Origin: an uncultured Clostridia bacterium
Lineage (GTDB): Bacteria; Bacillota; Clostridia; TANB77; CAG-508
NCBI GenBank assembly: GCA_947627785.1
Contig: CANQXC010000037.1
Span: 1 to 8,606 of the forward strand
Length of the DNA: 8,606 nucleotides
Direction: 5' to 3'
Every line of letters starts with the position of its first letter. Position 1 is the stretch's first letter. A program made the position numbers and the translations under genes. This document shows, in pieces, positions 1-5,672 of this stretch. Under the pieces are notes generated by a model. It saw nothing but the letters and a program-made list of their open reading frames with translations. It was not told where the DNA came from and searched no databases.

Positions 1-750
1 TATTCCTGCTAAACAATTTAATACCCTTGAATCTACTTTTCTTGTATATGTTTGTCCTGATACTGCAAATGTTTTTTCAAAGTCCATTTTTTCTGCTATT
101 TTTTTATCTATTTGTTTTACTTTTTCTTCATCCTTGAACAATTTCATAAAGCTTTCACTTGTTCCTGTTGTACCTTTACAGCCTAATAGCTTTAAGTTTT
201 GCTCTACAAATTCCAATTCTTTTAAATCTTCTAATAAATCTTGCATCCAAAGTGTTGCTCTTTTGCCAACAGTTGTTAGTTGTGCTGGTTGAAAATGTGT
301 ATATCCTAAGCAAGGAAGCCCTTTATATTTTTCTGCAAACCTTTTTAGATTGTTTATCACTATTATTATTCTTTTCTTTACTAGTTCTAAAGCTTGCTTC
401 ATTATTATTATGTCTGTATTATCAGTTACATAACATGAGGTAGCTCCTAAATGTATTATAGGTTTTGCAAGTGGACATTTCATTCCAAATTCATATACAT
501 GCGCCATTACATCATGTCTACATTCTTTTTCTCTTTTAGCTACTATATCATAATCTATGTTATCTACATTATTCTTCATCTCATCAATCTGTTCTTGTGA
601 TATATCTAATCCTAGTTCCTTCTCTGTTTCTGCTAATGCTATCCATAGCTTTCTCCATGTTGAATATTTAGTATTATTTGACCATAACTTGTTCATTTCT
701 TTGCTTGCATATCTGCCACTTAACGGTGTTACATAAATGTCATTTTCCAT
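1..750 (-). CDS. purB: Adenylosuccinate lyase, N-terminal 250 residues (cut by window edge)
   Basis: Adenylosuccinate lyase acts twice in purine synthesis: it removes fumarate from SAICAR and from adenylosuccinate. The frame is open from the ATG at 750 to the window edge, giving 250 residues. Visible family motifs are IHLGATSCYVTDNTD (about residues 99-113), YTHFQPAQLTTVGKR (about 150-164, with His152 matching the catalytic histidine), and KGTTGTSESFMKLF. These resemble the longer, eukaryote-like (human ADSL-type) branch more than the short B. subtilis type. The C-terminal signature loop lies outside the window. The start is fixed by an in-frame TGA directly upstream and a GAAGGG ribosome site at 761-766. 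The gene begins 14 bases after the mreC stop, so it is very probably co-transcribed with mreC. No frameshift or in-frame CGG occurs in this part. Confidence 0.95.
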   Translation of the reverse strand, partial: MENDIYVTPLSGRYASKEMNKLWSNNTKYSTWRKLWIALAETEKELGLDISQEQIDEMKNNVDNIDYDIVAKREKECRHDVMAHVYEFGMKCPLAKPIIHLGATSCYVTDNTDIIIMKQALELVKKRIIIVINNLKRFAEKYKGLPCLGYTHFQPAQLTTVGKRATLWMQDLLEDLKELEFVEQNLKLLGCKGTTGTSESFMKLFKDEEKVKQIDKKIAEKMDFEKTFAVSGQTYTRKVDSRVLNCLAGI

Positions 751-764
751 TCATATCAATCCCT

Positions 765-1580
765 TCATTTTATTATTACTAATACTGTTTCTAATTTTCC
801 AAAGTCCACTGATGGTTCTATTTTTACATATTCTTCTGTTATATTTGGAGCATCTATAATTTCTGTTAGCTTTCCTATTTTTAATCCCTTTGGATAAATA
901 CCACCAAGTCCAGAGGTCTCAACGTCATCATTTAATATTAAATCTGCATCTGCACTTATATATGTTCCTCTTAATTTGGTATTGTCACCTAACTCTCCTT
1001 TTACTATTATGTTATCTCTTGATATGTTCATTATTGCACTTACACTACTAGATGGATCTATTATTGTGATTACTTTTGCCGTATTTTCAGTTGCTGATAT
1101 AACATGTCCAACTACTCCATTTTCAGCAACTACTGGCATATTCTCTTTAACACCTTGATTTGTTCCTACATTTATTACAATTACACTACTTAAATTACTT
1201 AAATCTCTATCTATTATATATGCTGGAACTGTAGAGTAAGAAATATATTGGTCTGTTAAATTTGCATATTCTCTTAATGTTTTGTTTTCTGCTTTTATTA
1301 TTCCAAGTTCACTTAAATTTTTATTTAGTTCTTCGTTTTCTTGTTTTAATTTTTCATTCTCATCTTTTAAATTATTAATATTTTCAAAGAAGGAATTATT
1401 TCCCTCAATTTTATTTTTTAAATATGTTAACCCATTTTGAATTGGCATTACTAATTTGTTTGTAATTCCTTCAACCATAGAAAATTTGGATGTATCTATA
1501 TTTGTAATTATCACTAAACCTGTTAATATTATAATTGTTATAAAAATTCCTATTGCACCTGTTTTATTATGCTTCTGCAT
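765..1580 (-). CDS. mreC: Rod shape-determining protein MreC
   Basis: MreC is a bitopic membrane protein that links the MreB/RodA elongation machinery to peptidoglycan synthesis outside the membrane. The 271-residue product has a short cytoplasmic N-terminus, one transmembrane helix (about residues 8-27), a coiled coil rich in Lys, Glu and Asn (about 58-110), and the beta-rich MreC core (about 115-270). The core includes the conserved TSGLGGIYPKGLKIGKL stretch near 222-238. This order and length are normal for the family. The start is supported by a strong AGGAGGG at 1585-1591, four bases upstream. It lies 92 bases downstream of mreB, and purB follows at once. mreD, which usually follows mreC, is absent here. 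Confidence 0.96.
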   Translation of the reverse strand: MQKHNKTGAIGIFITIIILTGLVIITNIDTSKFSMVEGITNKLVMPIQNGLTYLKNKIEGNNSFFENINNLKDENEKLKQENEELNKNLSELGIIKAENKTLREYANLTDQYISYSTVPAYIIDRDLSNLSSVIVINVGTNQGVKENMPVVAENGVVGHVISATENTAKVITIIDPSSSVSAIMNISRDNIIVKGELGDNTKLRGTYISADADLILNDDVETSGLGGIYPKGLKIGKLTEIIDAPNITEEYVKIEPSVDFGKLETVLVIIK

Positions 1581-1612
1581 ATGTCCCTCCTGTTAACTTA
1601 TGTAATATACGC

Positions 1613-1641
1613 ATTATAGTTTGTGTTTAAAAGTAAAAATT
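1613..1641 (-). promoter_or_regulatory. Possible weak internal promoter ahead of mreC
   Basis: The mreB-mreC gap holds a perfect TATAAT on the minus strand at 1613-1618, about 33 bases before the mreC start. The hexamer 17 bases upstream (1636-1641, AATTTT) is a poor -35 box and there is no TG extension. In such AT-rich DNA this may be chance. No terminator hairpin was seen in this gap, so read-through from mreB is expected in any case. Confidence 0.25.
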
Positions 1642-1672
1642 ATGAAATTATTATATTTTTTTATTAATCAGT

Positions 1673-2705
1673 TTATCTCCTTTTTCTTGAGTTTATTAAA
1701 ACACTTTTTAATTTTTCTATATCTGCTAGTGTTTTTCCTGTTCCTCTTACTACACAATCTAATGGTTCTTGAGCTACATATACTGGCATTTCTATCTTTT
1801 TACTTATTAATTTATCTAAATTTTTTATTAATGCTCCTCCACCTGCAAGCATTACTCCTTTTTCTACTATGTCTGCTGCTAATTCTGGTGGTGTTTTCTC
1901 CAATGTTAGTTTTACTACATCTACAATTTCTGCTATTGAGTTTTGCATTGCTTGACCAATTTGCGTGGATGTTACTATTTCTGTTCTTGGATAACCTGTA
2001 CTTAAGTCTCTTCCCTTTATTTCCATACTTAGTTCTGTCATAAGTGGCATTGCACAACCTATTGAAATTTTTACTTCTTCTGCTGTTGTTAATCCTATTA
2101 ATAATCCTAATTCTTTTTTTATGTAATTTACTATATCTTCATCTATTTCGTCTCCTGCTGTTCTTATTGAATTGCTTATTACTATTCCACCTAATGAAAT
2201 TACAGCAACTTCAGTAGTTCCTCCACCTATATCTACTATTATATTTCCCGTAGGCTCGGCAACATCTAAACCTGCACCTATGGCTGCTGCCATTGGTTCT
2301 TCTATTAAAAATACTTCCTTTGCACCAGCTCTTATAACAGATTCTTCTACTGCTCTTTCTTCTACTTCTGTTATTCCTGATGGTACTCCAACTACTACTC
2401 TTGGTCTTCCTGCATTATATCTTTGGCAAACTTTAGAAACTAAACTTTTAAGCATTGCCTGTGTTGCTACAAAGTCCGCTATTACTCCATCTTTTAATGG
2501 CCTTATTGCTTCTATATCTTTAGGCGTTCTCCCGTAGCATTTCTTTTGCTTCATGCCCTGTTGCAATTAATTCTTTTGTTTTTCTATCCATTGCGACCAC
2601 TGATGGCTCTTTTAAAACTATACCTTTTCCTTTTATAGTTACTAAAGTATTTGCTGTTCCTAAATCTATACCTATATCTTTCCCTTTAAGACCAAATAAA
2701 TTCAT
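1673..2705 (-). CDS. mreB: Cell shape-determining actin MreB, read through a +1 frameshift at 2534
   Basis: MreB is the bacterial actin that forms membrane-bound filaments guiding lateral wall synthesis. The gene lies in two frames. Residues 1-57 (ATG at 2705 to the CTA codon at 2535-2537) hold the phosphate-1 motif DLGTANT (14-20). After skipping one C at 2534, residues 58-343 follow to the TAA at 1673. They include GRTPKDIEAIRPLKDGVIADF, VGVPSGITEVEERA (about 105-118), phosphate-2 DIGGGTTE (158-165), the adenosine motif LAGGGALI (about 286-293) and the usual C-terminus. The total of 343 residues is normal. Without the shift, translation gives MLRENA and stops after 61 residues, an inactive stub. 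The start at 2705 has AAAGG about 11 bases upstream. The frame stays open into radC but has no better start there. It sits 34 bases after radC. Confidence 0.95.
2532..2540 (-). other. Candidate +1 frameshift site ATG-CTA-C-GGG in mreB
   Basis: The zero frame reads ATG CTA CGG GAG AAC GCC TAA. Dropping the C at 2534 gives ATG CTA GGG AGA ACG CCT AAA, that is Met-Leu-Gly-Arg-Thr-Pro-Lys, which is the expected MreB sequence. The extra base does not extend a homopolymer, which argues against the commonest sequencing error. The zero-frame A-site codon is CGG, absent in frame elsewhere in the window except at the matching site in sigE. Whether the ribosome really shifts here is inferred. Confidence 0.75.
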
Positions 2706-2739
2706 TACTATAACATCCTTTCTAAAAGCATAAACTATT

Positions 2740-3423
2740 TTATTTTTTTTGCAGTAGGCTTTTATATGTGCCATCACCTATTATTATATGGTCTAATAGT
2801 TTTATTCCCATTATTTCTGCTGCCTCATATACTCTATCTGTAACACCATAGTCCCCTTTGCTTGGATTTGTGTCTCCACTTGGATGATTATGCACTAAGA
2901 TTATCTTTGGTGCCTGCATTCTTATTGCCTCTGCTAAAACATCTTTCGGTTCTATATAAGCAAAATTTGCCCCGCCTAAAGATATGCTTACTATTCTTAA
3001 AATTATGTTTTTGCTATTTAATATTACTACTTTTGCTATTTCTCTCTTTTCATACCTTAATTCTGGTATTAGTATCTCTGCTATATCTTCTGGACTTTTA
3101 ATTACTTTTTTCTTGGTGTTTATTGGCCTTGCTATTCTTTTTGTTAATTCGCAAATTGCTTTTAGTTGGATGGCTTTCACTTTTCCAATTCCTTTTATTT
3201 GCATAAATTCTTCTATTGATAGTTCTTGTAAAAATCTTAAGCCTTCCTTATTTGTATTTTCTTTTAAATTTAAAATCTTTTGTGCTATTGATACAGATGA
3301 CTGTTCTTTTGTTCCTGTTTTTATTATTATTGCTAATAATTCTGCATTTGATAAACTTTCTGCTCCATATGTTTCTAATTTTTCATATGGCCTTTCTGAT
3401 AGGGGTAATTCTTTAATTTTCAT
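2740..3423 (-). CDS. radC: RadC family protein (JAMM/MPN domain)
   Basis: This 227-residue protein is a complete RadC. It has an N-terminal helix-hairpin-helix part (IKGIGKVKAIQLKAI, about residues 76-90). The C-terminal JAMM/MPN fold carries the metal-site pattern His178-x-His180-x(10)-Asp191 inside HNHPSGDTNPSKGD. The family is widespread but its role is unsettled: the old DNA-repair assignment in E. coli was withdrawn, and the fold suggests a metal-dependent hydrolase. It is classically found directly upstream of mreB, as here (34 bases apart). An AAAGGA site at about 3431-3436 supports the ATG at 3423. It lies 35 bases after the DUF4321 gene and is probably in the same transcript. Confidence 0.95.
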   Translation of the reverse strand: MKIKELPLSERPYEKLETYGAESLSNAELLAIIIKTGTKEQSSVSIAQKILNLKENTNKEGLRFLQELSIEEFMQIKGIGKVKAIQLKAICELTKRIARPINTKKKVIKSPEDIAEILIPELRYEKREIAKVVILNSKNIILRIVSISLGGANFAYIEPKDVLAEAIRMQAPKIILVHNHPSGDTNPSKGDYGVTDRVYEAAEIMGIKLLDHIIIGDGTYKSLLQKK

Positions 3424-3458
3424 ACTTTTCCTTTCTTATCTTCCCCTATATTTTATAT

Positions 3459-3716
3459 CTACACTTTTCTATAAACAAATATTGCTATCGCCATACCTAT
3501 TATACTTGCAACATTTATTTTAAATGTTAGTCCAAATGTTAATGTTATTACATTTAAGTCTAATTCTATTGGTGATGTTAACCCAAAGCTTTCTCCATAT
3601 GATAACCACCACAAGAAATCAACTTTAGAAGCAAGTTCTCCTAATAACCCTCCAATTACTAATCCTGATAATAAGAAGATTAATAGAATCCATATGTTTT
3701 TATCTCTTACTGCCAT
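3459..3716 (-). CDS. DUF4321 family small membrane protein
   Basis: This 85-residue protein has two predicted membrane segments (about residues 8-28 and 62-81). They are joined by a short loop with WWLSYGESFGLTSPIELDLNVITLTFG, a pattern typical of the DUF4321 family found beside maf, radC and mreB in Clostridia. Its biochemical role is unknown; the location suggests a link with the cell-envelope or elongation machinery. A strong AGGAGG at 3725-3730 sits 8 bases before the ATG. It is the first gene of the minus-strand operon running to purB, downstream of a good promoter at 3823-3851. The family assignment is from memory of the sequence pattern. Confidence 0.85.
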   Translation of the reverse strand: MAVRDKNIWILLIFLLSGLVIGGLLGELASKVDFLWWLSYGESFGLTSPIELDLNVITLTFGLTFKINVASIIGMAIAIFVYRKV

Positions 3717-3822
3717 CTTTAGTTCCTCCTATTTTCGTTTAATACACTAATCTTATTTCTACCATTGTTAGTTTTTGATATTTACATAATTTGTTGAATA
3801 ATGACTAACTTTCGACTTATTT

Positions 3823-3851
3823 ATTATATATGTATTTACCATTTTTTTCAA
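3823..3851 (-). promoter_or_regulatory. Sigma-A-type promoter of the DUF4321-radC-mreB-mreC-purB operon
   Basis: On the minus strand, TTGAAA (3846-3851) and TATAAT (3823-3828) are separated by exactly 17 bases, matching the vegetative consensus at 11 of 12 positions. Transcription would start near 3816, leaving a leader of about 100 bases before the DUF4321 start codon at 3716. No other minus-strand site upstream of this operon is as good. Confidence 0.75.
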
Positions 3852-3961
3852 GATATATGTTTATTTTTTATTAAATTTATGCTATAATTTTTTAAGCTAG
3901 ATTTCACAAAGCTTTTTATTTAATAATATATTATATAAAGTTGCTTAATAATAAACATTTT

Positions 3962-3992
3962 TTCCATAATTTTATCATTTAAAATTATGGAA
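3962..3992. repeat. Perfect 13-base inverted repeat at the mecA-like promoter (candidate operator)
   Basis: Arms TTCCATAATTTTA (3962-3974) and TAAAATTATGGAA (3980-3992) are exact complements around the five-base spacer TCATT. The right arm covers the presumed -35 position and ends 8 bases before the -10 box of the mecA-like gene. Neither strand has a run of T directly after it, so it does not look like a terminator. A dimeric regulator binding here would block or recruit RNA polymerase. The protein that might bind is unknown. Confidence 0.5.
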
Positions 3993-4006
3993 TATGGTGA
4001 TATAAT
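3978..4006 (+). promoter_or_regulatory. Extended -10 promoter of the mecA-like gene
   Basis: TGATATAAT (3998-4006) is a full extended -10 element, with a TTTAAA half-match to -35 (3978-3983) at 17-base spacing. The predicted start of transcription is near 4013, about 26 bases before the ATG at 4039, leaving room for the GGAGG ribosome site. The -35 area overlaps the inverted repeat 3962-3992. Confidence 0.55.
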
Positions 4007-4038
4007 TATATTATTAATATATGTGGAGGTACTTTTTA

Positions 4039-4671
4039 ATGCGTATTGAAAAATTAAATGATAACAAGATTAGAATATTTTTAGATGTAGAAGATTTAAA
4101 AGAAAAGAATATAGATTTACATACTTTTATGTCTAATTCATTAGAGTCTCAAGATTTATTTTTAGATATGTTAAGCATGGCCGAAACTGAGGTTGGTTTT
4201 AAAACTCATAATTACAAATTAATTATAGAAGCTCTTGCTTCTTCTGATGGTAATTTCATTTTAACTATTACTAGAGTAAAACCTGAAGGACAATTAATTC
4301 CTAATTCTAATATACCAAAACCTAAAGTTAAAAGGCAGTCTATAACTCCTAACAAAGCAATATCTATTTATAAATTTAATACATTTGATGAATTTTGCGA
4401 GTTCTGTAATTATGTTAATACAAGCTCTTTAAGTAAATATATCCCTAAATTAAAGAACTCTTCTTTGATATTATATAAGGATAATTATTATCTTGTATTT
4501 AATAATTTGAAATTAAGCATTGTAGATTTAAAAAACTTTACATATTCGCTTTTAGAATTTGCTTCAAGAACTAAGAATGAAGAATTGTTTGAGAGAAAAA
4601 TTAAAGAACATGGTAAGGTTATTATTGCCAAAAATGCAATTTTAACTTGTTTAAAATATTTTGAAAAATAA
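4039..4671 (+). CDS. MecA-family adaptor protein for ClpC
   Basis: MecA-type adaptors hand substrates to the ClpC unfoldase for degradation by ClpP. In Bacillus, MecA controls competence and also touches Spo0A. The 210-residue product is close to the 218 residues of B. subtilis MecA and opens with the typical MRIEKLNDNKIRIFLDVEDL pattern (compare MEIERINEHTVKFYMSYGDI). An acidic or polar linker with several prolines (about residues 83-100) joins the N-terminal substrate domain to a C-terminal domain. The latter begins with YKFNTFDEFCEFCNYV, a usual MecA C-terminal opening. The ATG at 4039 is chosen over the in-frame ATG at 4021 because GGAGG at 4025-4029 is correctly spaced for 4039 and lies inside the longer reading. 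It stands alone in its own transcript. Confidence 0.8.
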   Translation: MRIEKLNDNKIRIFLDVEDLKEKNIDLHTFMSNSLESQDLFLDMLSMAETEVGFKTHNYKLIIEALASSDGNFILTITRVKPEGQLIPNSNIPKPKVKRQSITPNKAISIYKFNTFDEFCEFCNYVNTSSLSKYIPKLKNSSLILYKDNYYLVFNNLKLSIVDLKNFTYSLLEFASRTKNEELFERKIKEHGKVIIAKNAILTCLKYFEK

Positions 4672-4695
4672 AAAAAGTTGTTTTATAATAAAAAA

Positions 4696-4741
4696 CACAA
4701 TAGATGCAATTAAATAAAATTGCATTTATTGTGAAATTTTT
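4696..4741. terminator. Bidirectional terminator between the mecA-like gene and the small membrane protein gene
   Basis: A 16-base stem (4696-4711 with 4718-4733, one G-T wobble) encloses a six-base loop. On the plus strand it is followed by a T-rich run (4737-4741, then more T after 4745). On the minus strand it is followed by a T run matching the A-rich stretch at 4691-4695 and 4672-4677. It lies 24 bases after the mecA-like stop and 35 bases after the stop of the convergent small gene, so it can serve both. Confidence 0.8.
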
Positions 4742-4768
4742 ATGTTTTTCTTTTGAACTTATTGTAAT

Positions 4769-4945
4769 CTATTTTTGCCCATCCTCTTGTATATAAGTAC
4801 TATTTGTATTTGCTAATTCATCTGTGTCATTTAATGAATTTGCCAAATATCCCGCAAAGAAGCCTAATAAGAATACAACAATTACTACAATTATTGTTCT
4901 TATGCTTTCTTGTTTACTATATATTTCCTTATCATATACTTTCAT
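4769..4945 (-). CDS. Small single-pass membrane protein of unknown function
   Basis: This 58-residue protein is not recognised. It has a charged N-terminus (MKVYDKEIYSKQESIR), one clear membrane helix (about residues 18-37, IIVVIVVFLLGFFAGYLANS) and a polar, acidic tail rich in Asn, Asp and Thr. The positive-side pattern does not settle the orientation, but the tail looks extracellular. The ATG at 4945 is preferred over a GTG at 4954 because the AGAGAGAAG stretch is better placed for the ATG. A terminator stem follows the stop. A monocistronic gene with its own terminator in a conserved neighbourhood is probably real, but the short length keeps confidence moderate. Confidence 0.6.
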   Translation of the reverse strand: MKVYDKEIYSKQESIRTIIVVIVVFLLGFFAGYLANSLNDTDELANTNSTYIQEDGQK

Positions 4946-5009
4946 ACTTATCACTTCTCTCTTTTTATAATATATATTTTACTTCATTATATGATTTTTT
5001 GCAAGTCTA

Positions 5010-5038
5010 TTGTTCTTTTTTTTATTTATTGATATAAT
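5010..5038 (+). promoter_or_regulatory. Distal promoter of the mgtC-like gene
   Basis: TTGTTC (5010-5015) and TATAAT (5033-5038) are 17 bases apart, and TGA directly before the -10 box makes it an extended -10 element. Transcription would start near 5045, giving a leader of about 95 bases. Confidence 0.5.
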
Positions 5039-5053
5039 ACACATAACATCAAA

Positions 5054-5083
5054 TTGTTTAATAGTTATTTAATTATTTATAAT
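5054..5083 (+). promoter_or_regulatory. Proximal promoter candidate of the mgtC-like gene
   Basis: TTGTTT (5054-5059) and TATAAT (5078-5083) are 18 bases apart. The start would be near 5090, about 50 bases before the ATG. It may act together with the distal promoter at 5010-5038, or one of the two may be chance in this AT-rich gap. Confidence 0.4.
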
Positions 5084-5140
5084 ATTTTTACTATTTGCTA
5101 ACGTATTAAATAGAATATTAATATTTTATGGGGTGATTTT

Positions 5141-5611
5141 ATGTTTGATTTTTTTTATACATTTGAATTTCAAGCCGTAATTAAATTATTATTAGGATTT
5201 ATTCTTGCTGGAATTATTGGCACTGAAAGACAAGCTCTTAACAAACCTGCTGGTTTTAAAACTCATTCTCTAATCGGTGTAAGCAGTGTTTTAATAATGC
5301 TTTGTGGGGAATATCTTAATAAACAATATGGTGCAGATGTTTCAAGACTTGCTTCACAATTATTACCTGGTATAGGCTTTATAGGTGCTGGTACTATTTT
5401 AAGGGATGGCTTTAATGTTAAAGGTTTAACAACTGCCGCAAGTTTACTAGCTGTTACATGTATCGGTTTAAGTATTGGCGCTGGCTTTTATCTTGGAGGA
5501 ATTATAGCAACTATTTTTTGTTATTTTATATTATCACATTCTCACAGTTTTTTTGGTACTAATGTTGATACTACAAACGATAAAGATAATGATAACACAA
5601 AGCAAAATTAG
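5141..5611 (+). CDS. MgtC/SapB family membrane protein
   Basis: The 156-residue protein matches the conserved N-terminal membrane domain of MgtC/SapB. It has GTERQ at residues 27-31, AGFKTH at 37-42 following the first helix, a conserved acidic residue near 66, and the glycine-rich helix GIGFIGAGTIL (77-87). About five hydrophobic helices span residues 11-132, followed by a short charged tail (NDKDNDN). The C-terminal cytoplasmic domain of Salmonella MgtC is missing, as in most short homologues. Family members are tied to growth in low magnesium and to modulation of other membrane enzymes, not proven transport. The start is set by GGGGTGA at 5130-5136. It is monocistronic and convergent with sigE. 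Confidence 0.88.
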   Translation: MFDFFYTFEFQAVIKLLLGFILAGIIGTERQALNKPAGFKTHSLIGVSSVLIMLCGEYLNKQYGADVSRLASQLLPGIGFIGAGTILRDGFNVKGLTTAASLLAVTCIGLSIGAGFYLGGIIATIFCYFILSHSHSFFGTNVDTTNDKDNDNTKQN

Positions 5612-5630
5612 TACATACAGTTTCTTAAAT

Positions 5631-5665
5631 AACCCATAATCTTTTATGTGATTATGGGTTTTACT
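5631..5665. terminator. Terminator between mgtC-like gene and sigE
   Basis: An 11-base perfect stem (AACCCATAATC at 5631-5641 with GATTATGGGTT at 5650-5660) has an eight-base loop and a T-rich plus-strand tail. It ends the mgtC-like transcript 19 bases after its stop. On the minus strand it lies 12 bases after the frameshift-corrected sigE stop at 5673, so it may also end the spoIIGA-sigE transcript, though the minus-strand T run is weak. Confidence 0.75.
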
Positions 5666-5672
5666 TATTATT

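Larger units (their letters stand above)
3717..4038. other. 322-base divergent intergenic region
   Basis: This AT-rich stretch separates the minus-strand DUF4321-radC-mre operon from the plus-strand mecA-like gene. It holds a near-consensus minus-strand promoter (3823-3851), a plus-strand extended -10 promoter (3978-4006), a perfect 13-base inverted repeat (3962-3992) and an additional TATAAT on the plus strand at 3883-3888 with a poor -35. I see no coding frame, tRNA or recognised riboswitch. The roughly 100-base leader of the minus-strand transcript (3717-3816) shows no clear strong fold by eye. Confidence 0.7.

Noticed and set aside
1673..2566. Second part of mreB as an independent gene started at an internal ATG (2566 or 2554)
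   Set aside because: There is no good ribosome site before either ATG, and the product would begin with residues foreign to MreB and lack the first ATP-binding motif. A frameshifted single gene explains it better.
3923..3934. 12-base palindrome ATAATATATTAT as an operator
   Set aside because: It is pure A/T in a very AT-rich gap and easily arises by chance; no promoter element is tied to it.
3962..3992. Inverted repeat as a terminator
   Set aside because: No T run follows on either strand, and no gene ends just before it on either strand.
4986..5014. Minus-strand TATAAT (4986-4991) as promoter of the small membrane protein gene
   Set aside because: The position is suitable, but no acceptable -35 hexamer or TG extension is present, so I could not support it as a feature.
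5091..5113. Riboswitch or magnesium-sensing leader before the mgtC-like gene
   Set aside because: There is only a six-base AT-rich stem with an eleven-base loop; no known riboswitch core such as an M-box is visible in the short leader.
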